From Ministeria vibrans ATCC 50519 (Eukaryota; Opisthokonta; Filasterea): a stretch of 62,249 nucleotides of DNA. A program made the translations under genes and the position numbers. The notes beneath the pieces are model-generated. The model saw only the letters and a program-made list of their open reading frames with translations. It had not been told where the DNA came from and ran no database searches. Positions 57,131 through 62,249 of the stretch are shown here, piece by piece (the stretch's first letter is position 1; each line of letters begins with the position of its first letter). Where the stretch lies: the NCBI GenBank assembly GCA_943704425.1, contig CALSCP010001653.1, forward strand, positions 1 to 62,249, in the 5' to 3' direction.

Positions 57131-60100
57131 TTATTTATTCGTTTCTCTTTTGCTTTGCAGTACATGATCGGACGATGAGAAAAAGTCCGTGAGAAGTTGC
57201 TGAGTGAGAACACCGGCGCGCAAGAGACCCAATGGGACGCGCACACCAGGTGCAGCGCGCGTGAGGATGAAGCCAATGGTGTCGTCCTCCTCGTCTTCGC
57301 CCTCCTCGTCCGCGTCCGATTCCGCCGAGGGACTTGCGGGGGTTGTGTCGGGCTCGGTGAGTTCAAGGGCTACGCGACAACACTCGGCAATGGCACGTTC
57401 CACATCACGAACGACGGCACGGTCAGACTCATCGGGAGCAATGAGGTCGCGCATAGTACGACAGAGCTGGCCAAAGCGACGCGGCGAGAGCACGGCAAGC
57501 GTCTCGTCGTTGACCGAGCCAAACGCACGGTAGAGCAAGAGGAGCCTTTCGCCGAGTTCGCCCCAGCAGATGCACGTCATGAGTTTGGCAAACTCGACAA
57601 AGGTAATCTGGTCGTTTGCGTCGGTGTCGGCGAGACGGAAGAGTCTGTTGGCGAGTGCGACGATGCGACGACGCGGAATGAGGCGCGTCGGTATGCCACA
57701 CGATGAAGAAGAGGAAGAAGAAGGGGGCAACGGAGAAGGAGTAGCAGTAGTAGTAGAAGTCGTCGAGGTAGTCGTAGTGGCAGGGGCGGCGGCGGTGGTG
57801 GCGGTGGTGCTAGAGGTGGTGGTAGGGCCAGGGGTGTGGAGGAGGGGCAGCGCACAGAGGTCAATGTTGCCGCCCCAGGCAGTGTGAAGGGCGAAGATTT
57901 CGCGGAACTGCCGGGCGTGAATGGTTTGCTTGCGCCAAGCACATGAGTCGGAAGGACCAGACGACGACGATGTAGACGACGCGAGGGACTGCTGCTGTGC
58001 GTAGTAGGTACCACGCACACGACTCGCCTGAAAAATGTCGTAGAGAATGTTGAGTTCGGCGGTGGATGCGCGCGAGGGCTTGAGGGCAATCTCGGCTGCT
58101 TTGATGGCCGCCTGTTTGGCAGTGTCTTCGAACCCTTGCACGACGCGCAGGCGGGCCTCGGTGCGAGCCTTGTCAAGCACGACGGGGTCACAGGCGTCGT
58201 AGAAACGTGCATAGCTGATGCGGAGAATCTCGGATATGGGACTGGTCGTGCTGGACTTGTCGACGCTGAGTTCGGAGAGACATGCATTGAGGGTCGAAAT
58301 GAGTTCACCATCGTCGGTGCAGGCGAGAAGACGGGACGAAAAGGCGTCGAGGAGGGCCAAACCCACTTGAAAGAGCACTCGGGGACCGTCGAGGAAGCAG
58401 CAGTCGACAATGGCCAGGGCACAGCGTAGCGGCACTGCACTGATATAGAGCGTAAGAAACCAACTGATGCCAATCATCTGTACCACTCCCAAATGACTCA
58501 GGTGCACGTGGAGACGCGGCAGTTCGGCACGAACAAGACTCTCAAAAACAGACTGGTCAATGAGCGCGCCGACCACCTTGGTGGAGTAGTACTCGGGCAG
58601 AATGCGCTCGGCGACGGCCACAAGCAGCCAGAAAGCTTCTTCCTCGGGCGCATACAGGAGCAACACTGACGCGACAATGTTCATTGCCTGGCAGTAGCCA
58701 ATACCAGGATTGTAGAAGGCATAAGCGCGCAGCACACGACGCAGAGCACTGATGCCCCGCTCGTCCTGGTACGCCGGGTGTTCGGGCAGCGAACGGTGCA
58801 GGTCGCGCTCAATTTCATCGAGGGTAAGTGGGTTGCTGTTGCGCTCACTGTCGCGCACCAGCTGGGCGTACATGCCGGCATGCGAGCGTGCCTCGTTGGT
58901 CGCACCCGAGTACACAGACCACAGTTCGCAGCGTAGCGAGTCCGGGATGCCCTGCACCACCAACTCAGTGTCGGCAATGGTGCGGAACTTGGCCACACCG
59001 CGACCCCATGTGTCAAAGTGCATGCTCCACAGGTTCTCCTTGGCCGTCTCGCTAGCGGCAAACACCGCTGCGGCCGAGGCAGTAGCCAGGGCGGACGGAA
59101 CAGTCGTTGAAGAAGAGGAGTCCATTTGATGACCAAACGTGTGTACGAGGGGTTGGGTGCGAATGCGATTGAGGTCGTTGTCGTTGACCGACGCGCTCGC
59201 TTCTTTCGCCGTGGTCAGGGCAAGTTTCTCTTGGAGTGCCTTGAAACGCTGCTGGCCGCCCGTCTCGGGGTGCTTCCAGGCGGCAATGGCATCGGAGGCA
59301 GCGCGGAAGATGACACGGCGGTCGCGCATGCCAGCAAAGAGGAACGGGGAGGCGAGGCGATTGCGGGTGGTGATGGCAATGGCGTCGGCAAGATCATCGT
59401 TGGGTTTGGTCAACGCACACTTTTGCAAATCCCACACGGGAATAACAATGGTCACACGTTCGTCGTCCACATCCTCATTGCGCAGCGAGCCCCTAAAGCA
59501 AATGTAATGGGGCGACACGTAAATGTGACCGCGACAGTGACGAACAAGCGACGGGAGCCACACACTACACGGCTCGTCAGCCGACAGGCACTCTGCCGCC
59601 GGCAACGAGAAGAGCGCACGGTACATCTCGTTACGCGCCGACTCCTGCAGCCCGTGCTTGAGTGCGTCAACCGAGCTCTCACCAGCGCGCACTGTCGCCC
59701 CGAGAGTGCCCATTGCGTCTTCGTTGCTCTCCAGCAGACGACGCATTGCAATCTGTACCAAGGGAGAGAGATGAGTGTGTTGTCCCAGACTTGGTTGGAT
59801 GTGCACATACATACACAAATGTGTGTGTGTAAGTTATACCTTGAGAAGTTGAGTCATGAGATTGTATGTTTCGCGGCGGTGGAGGAAAAGAGAGAAGTGG
59901 AGGACGCGTTCGCGTGTTTCGATGCGGATTGCGTCGGGAATGAGTCCACGCGTCAGCTCCTTCTCAATTGATGTTACGTCTGTCCAAGGAATGGTGACGG
60001 TTGTTTCGGTTCCCAACAAATAACTAAAAGAGAGAGAGAGAGAGAAACAAAGTAAAGCCATAATGAGTGAGAGAGTGAGCAAAGTGGGTTTGGTATACCT

Positions 60101-61045
60101 GTAGAAGGAAAGGTAGTTTTCGGACAGATAAATCCAGCCTTGATGAGGAATGGAGTTTTTCCAGAGTGAGCAAGAGTAGTAGTTGGCGAGACGTTCCTCG
60201 CGAGGCATGTGGGGAAAGCGTTGGTGAAAAGCGTTGTCGGCGGTGGCAAACTTTTTCGTTTCAGTGTCTGACAGTGCTGAACAACGAGAGACAACAACAA
60301 TAATAATAATAAGTATGAGTATGATTAATGTGGATCATATTCGTCCAATCGAGCATGTAGAGAGCAGGAGGACAGAGAGAGAGGAGGGTGCTCGTGGGGA
60401 GTGGCATGGGCCAGAAGGGCGAGGACGGCGCAGTCCACCCAGTGCATATCATCCCCAGTGCATCATTGGGAGTTGTTGAGTGTTGGATGCGCTACCTTGA
60501 GAGCCTTGCTCGTTGGCCACCAGGGCTTCGACTTTGGTGCAAATAAAGTCGCGGGCTTCGAGCGGGTCGTCAAAGGCGCTCAGGGACGCTGTAAAAGTGG
60601 TGCAAAGCCAATGGTAATCTTTGTCGATTTCCTACAAAACGAAGAAAAAAGCAAAAGTGCCACGAAAACAAGAGACGAGCGGCGAGCGGGGCACGGATGC
60701 AATGATAAGTGTGAGGCGATGGAAGCGGGAGGGGGGGTGGAGGGGGAGCGAGTGAGAGTGTTTTTGGGGGTTAGAGGGGAAAGTTCCCCTTTGGCCACAC
60801 TCGATGTGTACCGCTTGCGTGACGGCCGTGGAAATGACATAGTGGACGTCGCTTTCCTTGACGGTCAAGAGGATGCGGTACGGCTTGGGCGCCGCCTCGC
60901 GTAGGTTGTCGAAGGTGGAGATGAGAGTGGCGCCCAAGCCAGTGCCCTGCGAACGGCGCCGCTGCACGCAGAAGTAGTCGTTGGAGTGGATCACTTCCCA
61001 CAGTGGCGTGCCCGCAATCAGAAGTTCCGACGGCTTCACCCACAT
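57131..61045 (-). CDS. TBC1D9-family RabGAP (GRAM-GRAM-TBC-EF-hand)
   Basis: Exons 60812-61045, 60496-60631, 60099-60276, 59840-60023 and 57131-59752 (minus strand) give 1117 residues. The N-terminus (MWVKPSELLIAGTPLWEV) and the first GRAM domain resemble TBC1D9 closely, as does ERLANYYSCSLWKNSIPHQG WIYLS in the second GRAM segment and IAMRRLLESNEDAMG after it. The TBC domain (about 510-705) has QGIPDSLRCELW, an Arg finger in IERDLHRSLPE and the Gln finger in IGYCQAMN, so GAP activity is expected. The C-terminal part has an EF-hand-like region (LADTDANDQITFVEFAKLM) behind a Ser/Thr-rich linker. The family inactivates Rab GTPases at endosomal or autophagic membranes; the Rab target is unknown. 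A charged acidic tail precedes the stop. Confidence 0.93.
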
Positions 61046-61204
61046 GTTTAATATATTTTTGAATTTTTGAGAGTGAGAGTTAGAAGTTGAGACACAAGTC
61101 AGTAAAGTTGATTGGTGATCAGTCACTGATCAGGTCTTGGTGATCGGTCTCTCAACAACGAACAAATATTCAAATAATACGTCTTATTAATTAAGTTGTG
61201 TGCA
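61046..61204. promoter_or_regulatory. Divergent promoter region, TBC1D9-like / membrane protein
   Basis: Only 159 bases separate the two start codons. It contains paired TGATCA palindromes at 61116-61121 and 61127-61132, as in the ABCA/DTWD1 spacer. Function is inferred from position. Confidence 0.45.
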
Positions 61205-62142
61205 ATGAGCGACAAGATAGATGGACACAAGGAGGATGTTGAGGTGTCGTCGGATCCGATTCCGTGGAGCGACGAGCCGGAGAGAGAGAAGAAGGACTGG
61301 CCGATGGAAACGAGTGACTTTGGCGTGCTGCCACCGCGCCGCCGCCCGGCCGTCACCCTTGCCACTGGTGTGAAGGAGTGCTTGGAGGCGGAAGATCCCA
61401 CAGACATTCCCATTGAGAGTGTAAGGTTCACTGTAGTGCGATTGTGCTCGTTTTGCGTCAAATCCATCGCCACAGAGGTCGATGGAGCGGCAGAGTGACG
61501 GAGACAGATGGAGAGACGGAGAAATTGAGATGGAGAGCGAGAGAGAGCGAGAGAGAGAGACAGAGTCAGAGTCAGAGGAAAGAATATCGGAACTCATATT
61601 TATTTGTGGCTGTGATCTCTTAGGCTAAAGTTGTCATGCAATCGCATGTCCTTGCGAAATTCTCTCAAGTCGGAGCGGTTTTCGCCTACCCCTTAGCTCC
61701 CGTTTTTGGTAAGCGGCGGTTTTGAAACGAACACAATGGCACTGAAGGTTGACGTTTCGTCTGGTCTAGGGTATCTTATGTTGGGAAAGCGTTTGCCTCT
61801 TTCCAAGTTGGCGTTTCAAGCGCCCTTTGTACAAATATCGTTTGCAATCATTTCACTTGCAGTCTACGATATGAAGTGCATGAGTTGGATTTTGGAGGAT
61901 TATCAGTATAGAGCCCATGCACTCGTGAGAAACGTAAGGAGATAACTTGTTTTGTGATCGTTTGGCAACATAAGTTTGGTTTGTTTTAGGTGGAGCAAAC
62001 TCGAGTAGATGCGATTACCAAAGTGAGCACACTGGGCGGGTTTCTGGCGATGGGACTTGGAGTAGGGATCAAGGAGGGCACGCTGCGTGCAGGTGCGCGT
62101 GGGGCTCTGATGGGGATTCCCGCGGGCACTCTTGCCGGTATT
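61205..62142 (+). CDS. Multi-spanning membrane protein, family unknown (3' partial)
   Basis: Exons 61205-61420, 61624-61708, 61770-61933 and 61990 to about 62142 join in phase; the gene continues past the window. The first ~70 residues are polar and acidic (PIPWSDEPEREKKDWPMETS). Then come hydrophobic stretches (VGAVFAYPLAPVFGYLML, FVQISFAIISLAV, VSTLGGFLAMGLGVG, ALMGIPAGTLAGIALIL) with Gly-rich faces. The small-residue-rich spans recall mitochondrial inner-membrane families such as Tim17/22/23, but no diagnostic motif is present. The last donor (G|GTATTG) opens an intron made of GT repeats that runs to the window end. I do not recognise the family. Confidence 0.6.
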
Positions 62143-62161
62143 GCATTGATTTTGTTTTGTT

Positions 62162-62162
<1 letters not shown>

Positions 62163-62248
<86 letters not shown>

Positions 62249-62249
62249 T
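62163..62249. repeat. (GT)n microsatellite at the window end
   Basis: A pure GT run from about 62166 to the end, apparently inside an intron of the membrane-protein gene. Confidence 0.95.

Overview
The window is nuclear DNA of a free-living, probably flagellated, unicellular eukaryote. Most genes are split by short GT-AG introns of about 50-120 bases. Coding exons are GC-rich, introns and spacers are AT-rich and full of microsatellites, and genes lie on both strands with no operon layout. Several families point to the Amorphea (relatives of animals, fungi and amoebozoans): a class VI myosin tail, a nurim, a FAM72 protein, an ependymin-related protein, a TBC1D9-type RabGAP and a Cdc7/SepA/MAP3K-epsilon-type kinase. 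A CFAP47-like protein suggests a motile flagellum. I infer a protist such as an apusomonad or another flagellated amorphean; the exact lineage cannot be fixed from this sequence.

Layout. 1-9.5 kb: a MAP3K-epsilon-like kinase (5' end outside the window), a FAM72 homologue (minus), a 2OG-Fe(II) oxygenase (plus), an ependymin-related secreted protein (minus) and a nurim (minus). 9.5-16.6 kb: an XMAP215/ch-TOG microtubule polymerase with five TOG arrays. 16.6-21 kb: a tRNA-like Pol III element, an ankyrin plus TDP2-like phosphodiesterase, a long spacer, a small secreted protein and a small coiled-coil protein. 21-28.2 kb: a full-size ABCA transporter (minus) and a divergent DTWD1-type tRNA modification enzyme. 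28.5-33 kb: a 12-exon PhoPQ-activated-protein-like hydrolase (minus) and, head to head with it, a myosin VI gene. Both lack their 5' exons at a junction that looks misassembled. 33.4-40 kb: a kelch/EGF-like/TM/TKL-kinase receptor and an intronless secreted polysaccharide lyase family 8 enzyme (both minus). 40.3-46.7 kb: a molybdenum hydroxylase (aldehyde oxidase-like, with an N-terminal zinc-ribbon motif and a 10-N assembly gap in an intron) and a BTB-domain protein. 46.7-61 kb: an S15/CocE-type hydrolase with a membrane N-terminus, CFAP47-like and TBC1D9-like (all minus). 61.2 kb to the end: a multi-spanning membrane protein that runs off the window.

The genes do not form one pathway. They cover cytoskeleton and flagellum (TOG, myosin VI, CFAP47), membrane traffic and lipids (TBC1D9, ABCA, nurim), signalling (two kinases, BTB) and secreted or catabolic enzymes (PL8, PqaA-like, S15, ependymin-like, molybdenum hydroxylase). 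Shared non-coding structure includes GA-dinucleotide tracts starting just after several stop codons, a minisatellite unit scattered in introns of unrelated genes, long (TAA)n introns and spacers, and four divergent gene pairs with compact shared promoters. All exon boundaries were inferred by hand from splice signals, reading frame and recalled family sequences.
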